Assembly: GCF_904846215.1 (NCBI RefSeq)
Contig: NZ_CAJGZK010000008.1
Span: 62,001 to 126,000 of the forward strand
Reading direction: 5' to 3'
Length of the DNA stretch: 64,000 bases
Source: Psychrobacter glacincola
GTDB taxonomy: Bacteria; Pseudomonadota; Gammaproteobacteria; Pseudomonadales; Moraxellaceae
The notes below the pieces were generated by a model. It was not told where the DNA came from, did not search any database, and worked only from the letters and a program-made list of their open reading frames with translations. The translations under genes were made by a program, and so were the position numbers. The first letter of the stretch is position 1; each line of letters opens with the position of its first letter. Below, in pieces: positions 47,086-58,484 of this stretch.

Positions 47086-50000
47086 CTATTGCGGATCAGC
47101 GGTCGTGGTCTTAAGCAAAGTAGCAACGTTCGCGGCTTTTGGCTTAACCAAGTAGAACTTACGCGCATAATGCTCGAAGTCTGCCAATATGGTCTGACCC
47201 CATGCGCTACCTGTTTTATTGACATGCGTCTCAATCACCTGTTGTAGGTAGATACGGTGGCTTTCCATCTGCTCGCTTGAGATACGATTTAAATCAATCA
47301 ACTCATGGTTGCAGCGATCAAAGAAATCACCTTCTAAATCGAGTACATAAGCAAATCCACCCGTCATGCCTGCGCCAAAGTTAAGACCAGTACGTCCAAG
47401 TATGGTAATGATACCGCCCGTCATATACTCGCAGCAATGGTCGCCTGTGCCTTCGATGACCGCATGAGCACCTGAGTTACGAACACCAAAACGCTCCCCT
47501 GCCGTACCCGCAGCATATAACTTGCCAGCTGTTGCGCCATACAAGCAAGTATTACCGATAATGGCAGTATCCTGCGCCATAAAGCCGGAGTCTTTGGGTG
47601 GATAAATCACAATCTCGCCACCCGCCATGCCTTTACCGACATAATCATTGGCATCGCCTTCAAGCTCAATGTGCAAACCACCAGCATTCCAAACACCTAG
47701 ACTTTGCCCTGCAGTGCCAGTCAAGTGCAACTTAATGGGTTTGTCACTCATGCCAAGATTGCCCCATACTTCTGCAATCTCACCTGAGATACGCGCCCCA
47801 ATAGAGCGATCACAGTTGCCAACGTCATAACTGTAGTCACCACCGTTGCCTTGACGAATATTAAGCAGCATATCACTAATCATTTGCTCAGCAAGCAAGC
47901 CTTTGTCAAATGGCTCATTGCGCTCAACCTGACAGGTTTGTGCTTTGCCACTACTAGCAGGATGGCTAAATAGTAGAGGCGATAAATCAAGATGTTGCTG
48001 CTTAGCCGTGTTGCCTTCTAATATATCAAGTAAGTCAGTACGTCCAACCAACTCTTCCATCGTACGCACGCCAAGCTTTGCAAGCCATTCGCGAGTCTCG
48101 GTTGCGACAAATTTAAAGAAGTTAATCAGCATCTCAGCTTCACCGATAAAGTGATCATCGCGTAGCTGGGCTTTTTGAGTGGCAACGCCCGTTGGGCAGT
48201 TATTTAAATGGCAAATACGTAAGTATTTACAACCAACGGCTATCATCGGCGTGGTACCAAAACCAAAGCTTTCAGCACCAAGAATGGCGGCTTTGACCAC
48301 ATCAAGTCCTGTCTTTAGACCGCCATCGGTTTGAATACGAACCTTATGACGCAAGCCATTAACGCGTAGTGATTGATGGGTTTCAGCAAGACCAAGCTCC
48401 CATGGCGAGCCTGCATGATGGATAGACGACAGTGGTGATGCTGCCGTACCGCCGTCATAACCTGAGATGGTAATCAAATCGGCATAAGCTTTTGCCACAC
48501 CAGTTGCAATCGTACCAACGCCTGGACGTGAGACCAACTTAACCGACACGAGCGCATCTGGATTGACTTGCTTAAGATCAAAAATAAGCTGCGCCAAATC
48601 TTCAATCGAATAAATATCATGATGCGGCGGCGGTGAAATCAACGTCACCCCCGGCACAGAATAACGCAGACGAGCGATTAAAGCATTGACCTTACCACCC
48701 GGTAGCTGACCGCCTTCACCAGGTTTTGCACCCTGCGCGACTTTGATTTGCATAACTTCTGCTGAGCGCAAATAGGCAGGCGTTACCCCAAAACGACCAG
48801 AGGCAACTTGCTTAATTTTTGAGTTGCGCATAGTGCCGTAGCGAACAGGGTCTTCACCGCCCTCACCTGAGTTTGAGCGACCGCCAATAGTATTCATAGC
48901 AATAGCGATGGCTTCATGCGCTTCTGGCGACAATGCGCCTAGTGACATGCCAGCGGAGTCAAATCGCGACAAAATGGCTGAGATGTCTTCAACTTCATCA
49001 ACGTCGAGAGGGTTGTCGGTTTTAAGCGCTAATAAATCCCGTAAAGTGGCGACTGGACGGCTATTGACGATCTCTGCATACTGAAGATAATTGTCATAGT
49101 TTCCTGTACGTACCGCCGTATGTAGGCTATTAATCACATCAGGATTGAAGGCATGATACTCTTTATTGAAAACAAACTTTAGCAAGCCGCCTTGATCAAG
49201 TGGCGCACGACGTTTAAAGGCATTTGCCGCAAGCTGCGCTTGATCTGCGGCCAAATCTGCAAAGGTTGCACCTTTAATACGGCTTTGCACGCCTTTAAAG
49301 CACAAGCTCACCACTTCTTCAGAAAGACCAACCGCTTCAAATAACTGAGCGCCGCGATATGACACAATGGTGGAGATGCCCATTTTTGATAAGATTTTGA
49401 GTAAACCTTTATCTAAGCCTTTACGGAAATTTACCCTTGCCTGAATTGGATCGCCAAGCAGCTCACCTGTGGCAACCAAATCATCAATCACATCATAAGC
49501 CAAGTAGGGATAAACGCAGGTCGCGCCAAAGCCAATTAGGACCGCTACTTGATGCGAGTCACGAGCCAGACCAGTCTCAATAATTAAATTGGCATCGGTA
49601 CGAATACCTTGTGCAATCAGATAATGATGCACCGCCCCTGTGACCATTATGGCGTTGGCAGGGACTTTGTCTGCCGCGATGTCTCTATCAGACAAGACAA
49701 TCAAGGTATGACCAGCACGAATACTGCTGGCAACTTGCTCACAGATAGCGATGATAGCAGCGGAAAGCTCTAGCGTACGCTCATAATTTAGGTCGATACG
49801 TGCCATCTTAAAGGCAGGATCAGCCAAGGCTTCAAGTTGCTGCATCTTGCTGGCTGACAACACCGGCGATGACAAGATAATACGATGCGCGTCGCGTGCT
49901 GATGGCGCAAACACATTGGTTTCAGCGCCGAGACACGTCTGTAGCGACATCACAATAGATTCACGTAGGGGATCAATCGGTGGATTGGTCACCTGTGCAA

Positions 50001-51549
50001 ATTGCTGGCGGAAGAAATCACCGACATGACGAATCTGCTGTGACAGTACCGCCATTGGCGTATCATCACCCATCGAACCAACTGGCTCTTGCGCATTTTC
50101 AGCGTTCGGGCGGATGATTTCTGTACGCTCTTCATTGGTGATATGATACATTTTTTGCAAGGCCTTTAGCGGCTCACCGCGACATGCCTGTGCAGCTATC
50201 TCTTCTTCTAAGCGCTCATCATCACGGATATGGGTCGCCTCGTCGCGTAACCATTTACGATATGGATGCGCCTTTTTAAGCAAGGTTGCAATCGCCTCAG
50301 TATCCATGATTTGACCGATTTGCGTATCGATGACCAGCATTTGACCCGGTCCAACACGACCTTTGGCAAGCACGTCTTTTGGCTTATAGTCCCAAACCCC
50401 TACTTCTGAGGCGACGGTAATATAACCATTCGTCGTCGTTACCCAACGTGATGGACGCAGACCGTTTCGATCCAGCATACAGACGGCATAGCGACCATCT
50501 TGAATCACAAGACCTGCAGGACCATCCCATGCTTCCATATGCTGCGAGTAAAACTCATAAAATGCCCGCAAGTCCATGTCCATGCTATCGACATTCTGCC
50601 AAGCAGGTGGCACAAGTATTGACATCGAATGAAACAAGCTCATACCGCCTGACATCAGCACTTCTAGCATGTTATCTAAGCTAGACGAATCTGAGCCAGT
50701 GCTATTGACCAATGGCGTTAATTCGTTCAAATTGGGCAGTTTGTCTGATTTTAATTTTGGCGTACGCGCCTCAGACCAGCTGCGGTTGCCGGAGATGGTA
50801 TTTAGCTCACCATTATGTGCCAAATAGCGAAAAGGCTGTGCCAATGGCCAGCGCGGTAGCGTATTGGTTGAAAAACGTTGATGAAATACCACAATATGCG
50901 ATGCCAAGCGCGCATCTTGCAAATCTAAGAAGAAAGCAGGCAGATCTGATGGCATCACCAAACCTTTATAAATAATAGTCTGACAACTTAATGAGCACAC
51001 ATAAAACAGCTCATCATCAACCAAGCGTTGCTCAGATTTTTTACGCGCCACAAACAGCTTACGATTAAAGTCATCTGCAGCCAGATTATCAGGCGCATTG
51101 ACAAATACTTGCTTAAAATCTGGTAATGTCTGACGACCAATCTCACCGACAATACTTAAATCAAGTGGTACATCGCGCCAGCCAGCTACCTCTAGTCCTT
51201 GCGCGGTAATCTCTTCATTTAATACTTGTAGGCTATGCTGAGCCGTTGCCGTATCTGGATTGACGAATACCATACCAACCGCGAAGTTATCCGTTATCTC
51301 AAACTGTTGCTCTGCTGCAATGTCTCTAAAAAAGGCAACGGGCGTCGCTAATAATAAACCACAACCATCGCCGGTTTTGCCATCAGCTGCCACGCCGCCA
51401 CGATGGGTCATACAGCTTAGGCTGTGAATGGCTGTTTTTACCAAGTCATGACTGGCCTGACCCTCAATATGAGCAATCAAACCAAAGCCGCAATTGTCAG
51501 AAAAGTCATCTGGCGAGGCCAAATGCGTATGGGAGGAAATCATTGACAT
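47086..51549 (-). CDS. gltB: Glutamate synthase (NADPH) large subunit
   Basis: A 1487-residue large subunit. A short propeptide precedes CGFGLIAHI, whose Cys (about residue 20) becomes the N-terminal nucleophile of the class II glutamine amidotransferase domain. Then follow the central domain, the FMN/synthase domain ([53 protein letters not shown] and the 3Fe-4S cysteines [17 protein letters not shown]) and the C-terminal beta-helix ([41 protein letters not shown]). The ATG at 51549 follows AAGGACC by six bases; 13 further upstream codons lack support. It forms an operon with gltD. Confidence 0.97.
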   Translation of the reverse strand: MSMISSHTHLASPDDFSDNCGFGLIAHIEGQASHDLVKTAIHSLSCMTHRGGVAADGKTGDGCGLLLATPVAFFRDIAAEQQFEITDNFAVGMVFVNPDTATAQHSLQVLNEEITAQGLEVAGWRDVPLDLSIVGEIGRQTLPDFKQVFVNAPDNLAADDFNRKLFVARKKSEQRLVDDELFYVCSLSCQTIIYKGLVMPSDLPAFFLDLQDARLASHIVVFHQRFSTNTLPRWPLAQPFRYLAHNGELNTISGNRSWSEARTPKLKSDKLPNLNELTPLVNSTGSDSSSLDNMLEVLMSGGMSLFHSMSILVPPAWQNVDSMDMDLRAFYEFYSQHMEAWDGPAGLVIQDGRYAVCMLDRNGLRPSRWVTTTNGYITVASEVGVWDYKPKDVLAKGRVGPGQMLVIDTQIGQIMDTEAIATLLKKAHPYRKWLRDEATHIRDDERLEEEIAAQACRGEPLKALQKMYHITNEERTEIIRPNAENAQEPVGSMGDDTPMAVLSQQIRHVGDFFRQQFAQVTNPPIDPLRESIVMSLQTCLGAETNVFAPSARDAHRIILSSPVLSASKMQQLEALADPAFKMARIDLNYERTLELSAAIIAICEQVASSIRAGHTLIVLSDRDIAADKVPANAIMVTGAVHHYLIAQGIRTDANLIIETGLARDSHQVAVLIGFGATCVYPYLAYDVIDDLVATGELLGDPIQARVNFRKGLDKGLLKILSKMGISTIVSYRGAQLFEAVGLSEEVVSLCFKGVQSRIKGATFADLAADQAQLAANAFKRRAPLDQGGLLKFVFNKEYHAFNPDVINSLHTAVRTGNYDNYLQYAEIVNSRPVATLRDLLALKTDNPLDVDEVEDISAILSRFDSAGMSLGALSPEAHEAIAIAMNTIGGRSNSGEGGEDPVRYGTMRNSKIKQVASGRFGVTPAYLRSAEVMQIKVAQGAKPGEGGQLPGGKVNALIARLRYSVPGVTLISPPPHHDIYSIEDLAQLIFDLKQVNPDALVSVKLVSRPGVGTIATGVAKAYADLITISGYDGGTAASPLSSIHHAGSPWELGLAETHQSLRVNGLRHKVRIQTDGGLKTGLDVVKAAILGAESFGFGTTPMIAVGCKYLRICHLNNCPTGVATQKAQLRDDHFIGEAEMLINFFKFVATETREWLAKLGVRTMEELVGRTDLLDILEGNTAKQQHLDLSPLLFSHPASSGKAQTCQVERNEPFDKGLLAEQMISDMLLNIRQGNGGDYSYDVGNCDRSIGARISGEIAEVWGNLGMSDKPIKLHLTGTAGQSLGVWNAGGLHIELEGDANDYVGKGMAGGEIVIYPPKDSGFMAQDTAIIGNTCLYGATAGKLYAAGTAGERFGVRNSGAHAVIEGTGDHCCEYMTGGIITILGRTGLNFGAGMTGGFAYVLDLEGDFFDRCNHELIDLNRISSEQMESHRIYLQQVIETHVNKTGSAWGQTILADFEHYARKFYLVKPKAANVATLLKTTTADPQ

Positions 51550-52285
51550 AGCTGGTCCTTTTAAGTAAGCGGCAGTATATGCAACCAATGTGATGCATAA
51601 ACCGTTTTCCGCAAGCAGAACGGGCTGGATTATATTTACATATCCGGATTAATAAAGCGCGAGCAGAAAAATTATTGCCACTGTATGGGGTAGGATAAAA
51701 TACTTATCACAGTCCCCTGTATGTTAGCATCATTTAAGCCATCAATTTAACGCGGAATGATAAGATAACTTTGATAAAGCATTGAATATCAATCGTAGCA
51801 AACCAAGTTATTGAGCACTGAGCGTAATTACTTGTCTATCTTGTATCAGTTATAGGGTTCAATATGAGCTTTACAACCTTGAATGACCAAAATAGTAAGT
51901 AGCTGAAAAAACGCGGTTTATCCATCAAATGTGAATATAAGACGCCTATATTCAAGCGCCTTAACAATCCTAATAAGGATGATAATAAGAGAAGTTGCGC
52001 CACTTGCGCTATGCTGACTATAGTGGATAACTAATAGCCGATTGGTAAGTAGCCGCGCTTGAGAATACGATGTTTTCTGTTAATCGTTTATTGTGGATTT
52101 CATAAAAGCCAATTGGCTAATATATGACCATTTACGATAACTATACAGAACGTCGCCCATCCTTATATTAGTGAATGATTGACAAAAAATCTAGTCTTTT
52201 CTACCGATTCATCCGTCAGATTTTGTAAGTGTTTATATCATTATTTGTGATATAAGAGCTTAGAAGCCATAAATAGACTATTTAT
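51550..52285. other. Long intergenic region upstream of gltB
   Basis: About 735 bases with no open frame, RNA or repeat recognised. It presumably includes the gltB promoter. A lone GACTATAG occurs near 52014 without an element around it. A+T-rich throughout. Confidence 0.5.
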
Positions 52286-52319
52286 AAAAAAGCCCACTAT
52301 GTTTTTAAGTGAGCTTTTT
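52286..52319 (-). terminator. Rho-independent terminator after the SPOR-protein gene
   Basis: AAAAAAGCCCACT / AGTGAGCTTTTT stem (one bulge); on the minus strand it ends in a T run. It closes the aroK-aroB-SPOR group. Confidence 0.78.
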
Positions 52320-52340
52320 AATGCAAATTCATACTCAAAA

Positions 52341-53423
52341 TCAATCTTTCTTTTCTTCAATGAGCTCCTTTATACTGTCGTTTTTGGCTTTGGGCGCTGC
52401 CGCATTACCAGAACCATTCTTGGCGTTTTTATTCGCCGAGGCTGCATTTGGATTTTTATTATCCAAGTTTGTACTATTGGAGATAGCACTGCCAGTTGGC
52501 GGCTTAGGCGTGGCAACCACTGGCGGTTTTTGGGGTATATTGGTATCAGCATTCTTAGATACTGAGGTAGTAGGACCTTGCTCTTCTATACCGAAAATAC
52601 GCTCTTCATTGACCGTCAAAGTGTCAGAGGTATCAACGGACTGACGAATGCTTTCAGTTGTATTGCTATTGGCCGATTCTTGAGGAGTACGATTGGTCGC
52701 ACTGCTTGCAGTTTGCTCGCTGTTATTTACTGTTGATGTTTTTTGACGCACGGGCACTTCACGCTTGGTTGGTCGTAGATTGACTGAACGTGTGCGTTTT
52801 GTACTCAGATCTTTTACAGGATCAGGGCGCTCATAATTGTCGATGATACTGACATAGCGATTAATCTCTTCAGGCAGTACTCGCACATTGGCAGGCAGCT
52901 TAAAATCTATCAGCTTAGCCGCGCCGACTGCTTCTTGTGGACTGCTCATCACGCCATAGATGAGCATATAACGCACTTGCTTGTTTTCATCAAGGTAGCG
53001 AAAATATGTAAACTTACTACGGTCTTCACGTCCTTCTAGATAACTGACAATCACCTCATTTTCAGCAACATTCATGACCTGTACTGTCCACTTGCCTTTG
53101 TTGGCAAGCAGATAACGCTTATCTTTAAATTCATTAGGATAGCTGCGCAAATCACGGACCGTTTCATCAAAACTTATCGGTTGTACATCGGTATCAAGCT
53201 CATGCAGCGATTCAATTTTTAATGGCTGCTCAAGCTCTGCGCTTAGTACTTGCGGCGCTGCTATGGGCGCGTTTTCTATCTTGGCACCCATCGCTGGCGT
53301 CTGACTAAACATCCATACCAAAGCGGTGGTCACACCCAACAGCAGAGTCGCTACCAGCCAAATCAATGCTTGACGGCGATAGGATTGACTCGCGGTACGA
53401 GTCGTCGAGCGAGATGCTGCCAT
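52341..53423 (-). CDS. SPOR/DamX-like membrane protein
   Basis: A 360-residue protein in the damX position after aroK-aroB. One membrane span (ALIWLVATLLLGVTTALVWMF, about residues 19-39) leaves a short cytoplasmic N-terminus. A region near residues 110-195 (KGKWTVQVMNVAENEVIVSYL, RYMLIYGVMSSPQEAVGAAKLI, LPANVRVLPEEI) fits the SPOR peptidoglycan-binding fold, including the Q-x-x-x and Y-G-x-x pattern. The last 150 residues are Asn/Thr/Ser/Lys-rich and disordered. DamX-type proteins act at the septum; here the SPOR-like domain is internal rather than C-terminal, unlike E. coli DamX. AAGGAC precedes the ATG. Confidence 0.75.
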   Translation of the reverse strand: MAASRSTTRTASQSYRRQALIWLVATLLLGVTTALVWMFSQTPAMGAKIENAPIAAPQVLSAELEQPLKIESLHELDTDVQPISFDETVRDLRSYPNEFKDKRYLLANKGKWTVQVMNVAENEVIVSYLEGREDRSKFTYFRYLDENKQVRYMLIYGVMSSPQEAVGAAKLIDFKLPANVRVLPEEINRYVSIIDNYERPDPVKDLSTKRTRSVNLRPTKREVPVRQKTSTVNNSEQTASSATNRTPQESANSNTTESIRQSVDTSDTLTVNEERIFGIEEQGPTTSVSKNADTNIPQKPPVVATPKPPTGSAISNSTNLDNKNPNAASANKNAKNGSGNAAAPKAKNDSIKELIEEKKD

Positions 53424-53592
53424 GAGGGGTGTCCTTGGTAAAGATATGCTTAGGATAGGGTCATAAAAATCATACAGATAAAACCAAGCAATATATAATC
53501 AGTTAAAAATAAAAGAAAGTCGCTTTTTAGTACCCTGCTCTTTTATTACCGTGATATTTCTATACAGAAAATACCAAACTGATAATAGCCAT

Positions 53593-54726
53593 TTATAACG
53601 TATGTTCTTTTATAGCTGGTGTTGCATGTTTTGCTAGTACATCGGTGAGCAGATGTGGGTCAAAATCATTGGTTAATACCGCTTCACCCAATGATTTTAA
53701 CAAAATAAGGCGGATTTGTCCGTGTTTCACTTTTTTATCATGACCCATTAAGTCAAAAGCAGTCTGAACTTCAATAGGCGGCGGCGTGATCGGTAAATTG
53801 GCTAATGACAATATGCGCTTAACACGAGCAACGTCATCACTCGTTAGCCAGCCTATTTTTTGCGACAGCTCAGCCGCTTGTACCATGCCCGCAGCGATTG
53901 CCTCACCATGCAACCAATTGCCATAGCCTTCATGAGTTTCAATCACATGACCAAACGTATGACCAAAATTCAATAAAGCGCGTACGCCTGACTCTCTTTC
54001 ATCTTGCGCGACAACATCAGCTTTGTACTGGCAGCAGCGCTTAACCGCTTCGCCCAGTATGGCTAAATCTAAGGCTAGCATCGCTGGTAGATTGTGCTCA
54101 AGCCAAAGCAAAAATTCTGCATCCATAATCAGCGCATATTTGACGACTTCCGCAAGCCCCGCTGATAACTCTCGTGCAGGCAGGGTTTTGAGCGTACTCA
54201 TATCTGCCAATACCATTTGTGGCTGCCAAAATGCCCCAATCATGTTTTTGCCTTGTGGATGATTGATACCGGTTTTGCCGCCGACACTTGAATCTACCTG
54301 AGACAGCAAGGTGGTTGGTATTTGGATAAAATTGACACCACGCATAAAGCTTGCTGCCGCAAATCCTGTCATATCACCAATCACACCGCCGCCAAGCGCA
54401 ATCAGGGTCACATCACGATTAAAATGCGCTGCCATCAATACATCATAAATCTGATTGATACTGGACTGGGTTTTATATTGTTCGCCATCTGGCAGCACAC
54501 AAACCTGCACGGTAAACTGTGCTTCTAATGGCTGCTGTAAGGCTTTTAGATAAATCGGCGCAATGGTTTCATTGGTAACAATCAATACCTGCTGACCGGT
54601 AATATAAGAGGCAACTTGGCTAGCCATACTATTACTTTCTATGGCTGTATTTTCAGTAATGACAATTGGATAGTTATGACTTTGCGTATGTACTGTCAAG
54701 TCAGCATGAAACAGTGGCGATGTCAT
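53593..54726 (-). CDS. aroB: 3-dehydroquinate synthase
   Basis: A 377-residue NAD- and metal-dependent enzyme converting DAHP to 3-dehydroquinate, step two of the shikimate pathway. Hallmarks: [62 protein letters not shown] (about residues 98-160), [16 protein letters not shown] and the metal-binding His set in [12 protein letters not shown] and [11 protein letters not shown]. Length is normal. AAGGAG lies seven bases before the ATG. It follows aroK by about 80 bases on the same strand. Confidence 0.98.
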   Translation of the reverse strand: MTSPLFHADLTVHTQSHNYPIVITENTAIESNSMASQVASYITGQQVLIVTNETIAPIYLKALQQPLEAQFTVQVCVLPDGEQYKTQSSINQIYDVLMAAHFNRDVTLIALGGGVIGDMTGFAAASFMRGVNFIQIPTTLLSQVDSSVGGKTGINHPQGKNMIGAFWQPQMVLADMSTLKTLPARELSAGLAEVVKYALIMDAEFLLWLEHNLPAMLALDLAILGEAVKRCCQYKADVVAQDERESGVRALLNFGHTFGHVIETHEGYGNWLHGEAIAAGMVQAAELSQKIGWLTSDDVARVKRILSLANLPITPPPIEVQTAFDLMGHDKKVKHGQIRLILLKSLGEAVLTNDFDPHLLTDVLAKHATPAIKEHTL

Positions 54727-54807
54727 GAAAATCTCCTTAAGTATTACAAGTAAAAGTTAACTAACTAGGTATTCGATAATATGTCTTATATGAATCATTT
54801 TTTGACA

Positions 54808-55368
54808 TCAATCTTTTTCAGGTTCTGCAGAAATAGACGTAGAAGCGCAAAAGGTATTGAGCTGCTGTAATAATTGATTGACCATGTGCCGTGGATACGT
54901 GTGCCCTGTTGGCATGATAATATGCGCCACTTGACGATATAATGGATCGCGTGCGCTGTATAAACCTTGCAGTATTTTTCTAGGGTTCGGCTGTTGTAAT
55001 AAAGGACGCGACTTATCTTTCGCAGTACGAGCCATCTGCACATCAACGGGGGCATTCAGATAAATGACGATACCACGATGCTTTAGATACTCACGATTTT
55101 CAGCGGCCATTACCGCGCCGCCGCCAGTCGCCAAGACAATCTGCGGTTGCTGTGTCAACTCATCTATCGCCCGCGTTTCCCGTTCGCGAAAGCCGGCTTC
55201 ACCTTCTTTGGCGAATATCCAAGCAATATCAGCGCCAGTCTGCGATTCAATATACCAGTCACTGTCTACAAACGTCCGCCCGAGCTGCTTTGCCAATAAT
55301 CTACCGATTGTGGTCTTCCCTGCTCCCATCGGCCCCACCAAAAATACCGACGGTAATTCCTCAACCAT
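54808..55368 (-). CDS. aroK: Shikimate kinase
   Basis: A 186-residue P-loop kinase that phosphorylates shikimate. Walker A is GPMGAGKTTIGRLLA (about residues 11-25), followed by DSDWYIE, IFAKEGEAGFRERE, VLATGGGAVM and the LID region RPLLQQPNPRKIL. The C-terminus is about ten residues longer than in E. coli. I favour the ATG at 55368; a GTG three codons earlier (55377) is possible and neither has a strong ribosome site. It heads the aroK-aroB-SPOR minus-strand group and is separated from pilQ by a terminator, an arrangement conserved in many gammaproteobacteria. Confidence 0.95.
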   Translation of the reverse strand: MVEELPSVFLVGPMGAGKTTIGRLLAKQLGRTFVDSDWYIESQTGADIAWIFAKEGEAGFRERETRAIDELTQQPQIVLATGGGAVMAAENREYLKHRGIVIYLNAPVDVQMARTAKDKSRPLLQQPNPRKILQGLYSARDPLYRQVAHIIMPTGHTYPRHMVNQLLQQLNTFCASTSISAEPEKD

Positions 55369-55477
55369 AGTACTCACTCAGCTAAATTAGGTATGATACA
55401 ACGTCAGTGATATTCTGGCTAGTAATGAGCTGTGATTATTGTCAGTAAAATCTTTGCCAGCCTAAGAATCAGCCATT

Positions 55478-55506
55478 AAAAAAGCAAGCACTAAGGCTTG
55501 CTTTTT
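55478..55506 (-). terminator. Rho-independent terminator after pilQ
   Basis: AAAAAAGCAAGC / GCTTGCTTTTTC stem with a six-base loop, just beyond the pilQ stop. It separates the pil operon from aroK. Confidence 0.8.
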
Positions 55507-55532
55507 CTTGCTAACAACCGACTGACACCTGA

Positions 55533-57917
55533 CTAATCTAAGCGACTAATACCATCATTGATCAGTTTTGGTGTGATAAATATCAGCAACTCTTCTTTGG
55601 TATTGCTGCGCACATCTTTACGGAAAGCGCGACCGATATAAGGCAAATCACCCAAGAACGGTACTTTATCAACCCCATTATTAGTACGATTTTTAAAGAC
55701 ACCGCCCAATACAATGGTTTGACCATCTTCAACAATGACGTTGGTTGAAATAGAGTCTTCAGCGATAGCGACTTGATTATTGATAATGGTCGGTGTGCCA
55801 TTAGTGATTAATAGTTGCAGACCAATCTTACCATCTGGGGTAATGTTCGGCGTTGCCTCTAAACTTAAAGCAGCTTCTTTAAAGCTGGTTGTCGTTGCCC
55901 CACTCGCTGATGCTTCTTGATAAGGAATCTGCGTACCGGAAGATACTTTTGCCGTTTGTTTGTCAGCGGTCAAAATCTTTGGCGTAGAGATCACTTCACC
56001 GCGGTTATCTGCTTGCATGGCTGACAACTCAAGATCCAGCATAAAATCAGAGATACCAAGCAGACCAAAGGCAATACGACCTGCTGGATTGTCAACGCCT
56101 AAGTCAACGTTTAAGTTATCAGGACGAGTGATATCGTATTGAGGATAAGAGACGGTCTGACCATTGATCGTCGTCGTCTGCACATCAAAATCTTTTAAAT
56201 CCGCTAACGTTTGGTTACTGCCGCCAACCAGCAAGCTGCGATTATTGGCAGCGCCGTTTGATAAGATGCCCCAACGAACCCCAATCTCTTTACTAAAGCT
56301 ATCAGTTGCACTAACGATACGCGCCTCAATCATGACTTGACGGACAGGAATATCGATTTTACCAATGAGCTTATGAATGTTTTCGATACTGGCTGCCACA
56401 TCTTTAACAATCAAGGTATTGGTACGCTCATCGACCGTTACCGTACCACGGTTTGAGAGCAAGTTATTACTATCGTTGGTATTCGCATTGGCGTTGCCAG
56501 TACCCGTATTATTACCGCCAGAAGCACCACCGCTACCTTGAGAGATAAGGGTCAATACATCTGCCGCTTTTGCGTAGCTTAGGCGGATATATTCAGTACG
56601 TAACGGCGCATAAGATTCAACCGCTTGCTGTGCTTCAAGCTCACGTGCTTCTTGTTCTGCCAGCTCCGTTGAGGGCGCAACCAAAATCACGTTACCGTTT
56701 TCGCGTTTGCCCAAATTTTTACTCTTGAGAATGATATCAAGTGCTTGATCCCAAGGTACGTTGATAAGGCGCAAAGTGATATTGCCCGCGACCGAATCAC
56801 TTGCAACGATATTCATCTCTGTAAACTGCGCCAAAATATCTAGGACACTACGGATTTCAACGTCTTGGAATTCCATAGATAGTGCTTCGCCAGTATAGAC
56901 TTTTTCTTCTAGCGTCGGCTCACGTAGCAGCTCCGGTTTTCTGATACCAATATTTAGCTGATTGCCTGATTGATAGGCTTGATATTCAAAATCATCTTTC
57001 ACATTGATGGTAATGACACCATTTTGACTTTGGTTTTTGGTATCAATACTATCGACCAAACCGCCATTAACATTCAAGCGGCGCAGCAGATTTCTAGGTA
57101 CAGTACTACCTGTCAAACGCACAACCAACTTATTACCTTGACGCTGAACGTCTACAGGAATTGCTTCATTGGCCAGTGAAATACTGACGTTACCGCCGCC
57201 ATCATTCCCCGCTGAAAAATTAACAGCGCTTAGACCATCGTAGCTATACTGCTTACTGACTTGAGCTGAGGCAAGTTGCGGGCTTAATAAAGGATTGACG
57301 CGTACGACCATAGTGTCAGCAGGTACTTGGTTTTTTGTGACCGTCGTTCTAATAGGCGCGACAGCAACGCTACTGGTTTCAACAATGGGCGTAACCACAG
57401 CCGTGGTAGTAATAGCTGCATTGCCATTTAGCACATCTTGTATAGGGTCATTGGTAATGACTTTCGTGACCACTGGAGCAATCACTGGGCGATTAGGATC
57501 CGTAATCGTCAGCAACAGCTCGTTACCATCAATCGCAGTGGTATAGTTGCCCGTCTGTTTTAGCCCAACGATAAGACGGGTGGTATTGTCACTGTTTAGA
57601 GTAGTGACCTCATTGACCATACCGATGTTATATTCTTTAAAGCGATTAGCAAGCCCGTTTTGCACCTGTTCAAAATCCAGTACCAAACGGCTGGGATTAT
57701 CGAGCTGATAAGCGGCTGGTAATACTGGCGCACCTGAAAAACCCAAACGCATTTGGGTCACAGCTGGCGCAGTCTGCACCACAGAGACATTGTTGATGCG
57801 CTGCTCGGCATGGGCACTGCTACTTACGGCTACCATACTCATTGCCAATGCAGAGATGGCAAAAGTAGAAGATACGCGGTTGCTCATCATCATTACCTTG
57901 TTATTGCGTACTGTCAT
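55533..57917 (-). CDS. pilQ: Type IV pilus secretin
   Basis: A 794-residue outer-membrane secretin forming the pilus exit channel. A signal peptide (SSTFAISALAMSMVAVSSSAHA, cleavage near residue 38) is followed by two AMIN domains (about 40-320, with LRLGFSGAPVLPAAYQLDNPSRLVLDFEQV). Then come the STN domain (ALSMEFQDVEIRSVLDILAQFTEMNIVASD), an N1 domain, and the secretin core (RQVMIEARIVSATDSFSKEIGVRWG; VPFLGDLPYIGRAFR near residue 755). GAGGAA six bases before the first ATG fixes the start. A Gly/Asn-rich linker lies near residue 470. It is the last gene of pilMNOPQ. Confidence 0.97.
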   Translation of the reverse strand: MTVRNNKVMMMSNRVSSTFAISALAMSMVAVSSSAHAEQRINNVSVVQTAPAVTQMRLGFSGAPVLPAAYQLDNPSRLVLDFEQVQNGLANRFKEYNIGMVNEVTTLNSDNTTRLIVGLKQTGNYTTAIDGNELLLTITDPNRPVIAPVVTKVITNDPIQDVLNGNAAITTTAVVTPIVETSSVAVAPIRTTVTKNQVPADTMVVRVNPLLSPQLASAQVSKQYSYDGLSAVNFSAGNDGGGNVSISLANEAIPVDVQRQGNKLVVRLTGSTVPRNLLRRLNVNGGLVDSIDTKNQSQNGVITINVKDDFEYQAYQSGNQLNIGIRKPELLREPTLEEKVYTGEALSMEFQDVEIRSVLDILAQFTEMNIVASDSVAGNITLRLINVPWDQALDIILKSKNLGKRENGNVILVAPSTELAEQEARELEAQQAVESYAPLRTEYIRLSYAKAADVLTLISQGSGGASGGNNTGTGNANANTNDSNNLLSNRGTVTVDERTNTLIVKDVAASIENIHKLIGKIDIPVRQVMIEARIVSATDSFSKEIGVRWGILSNGAANNRSLLVGGSNQTLADLKDFDVQTTTINGQTVSYPQYDITRPDNLNVDLGVDNPAGRIAFGLLGISDFMLDLELSAMQADNRGEVISTPKILTADKQTAKVSSGTQIPYQEASASGATTTSFKEAALSLEATPNITPDGKIGLQLLITNGTPTIINNQVAIAEDSISTNVIVEDGQTIVLGGVFKNRTNNGVDKVPFLGDLPYIGRAFRKDVRSNTKEELLIFITPKLINDGISRLD

Positions 57918-57944
57918 TATTTATTCCTCAAAAAATCTGCCGAC

Positions 57945-58484
57945 TTAGCTTATAGGGGACACCAGTGACTGGGGTTTTTCAACAAACCCAGCACGGCTGT
58001 CTGGCACAATTTCAATCAAGTTAATTTGAGTCGGCGTGATTTCAACAATACGACCGTCATTCAATCCAAGATAATTACCCACTCTAACACTGGCAACTGA
58101 ACCATCCGGACGCTGTACTAAAGCATACTGTTGACCTTCAGGCGAGATAACCACACCTCGGAAGACAAGTTGTGTCAGCTCGTACTGTTCAAGCGGTTCT
58201 TTGACTCGGGTTATATCAGGGCGTACCCCGTCGATAAAGGTGGTCGGACCTTGTACGTTCACCAAACTCGGTGGCAAAAATGGACTACGCTGCGCACTGG
58301 CGCTATAGACAAAATCTTCTACCAACTCAGCTTTAGGCGGCGGCTCAATCGGCTGCGCAGGCTGGTTACGGATATCAGCCATCGCCTGCTCTGCTAAGCC
58401 AATACGATCCGTACAAGCCGTCATAGATAAAACAGCAGCGCTTAACAGCAGTAACCTCAATCTAGGCAATTTTTGGCTAGTCAT
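57945..58484 (-). CDS. pilP: Type IV pilus lipoprotein
   Basis: A 179-residue inner-membrane lipoprotein that links PilN-PilO to the PilQ secretin. The lipobox LSMTAC is near residue 24. A disordered, Pro-rich segment (QPAQPIEPPPKAELVEDF) leads to the HR domain: LEQYELTQLVFRGVVISPEGQQYALVQRPDGSVASVRVGNYLGLNDGRIVEITPTQINLIEIV, which is canonical PilP. Its ATG shares one base with the pilO stop, so translation is coupled. Confidence 0.95.
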   Translation of the reverse strand: MTSQKLPRLRLLLLSAAVLSMTACTDRIGLAEQAMADIRNQPAQPIEPPPKAELVEDFVYSASAQRSPFLPPSLVNVQGPTTFIDGVRPDITRVKEPLEQYELTQLVFRGVVISPEGQQYALVQRPDGSVASVRVGNYLGLNDGRIVEITPTQINLIEIVPDSRAGFVEKPQSLVSPIS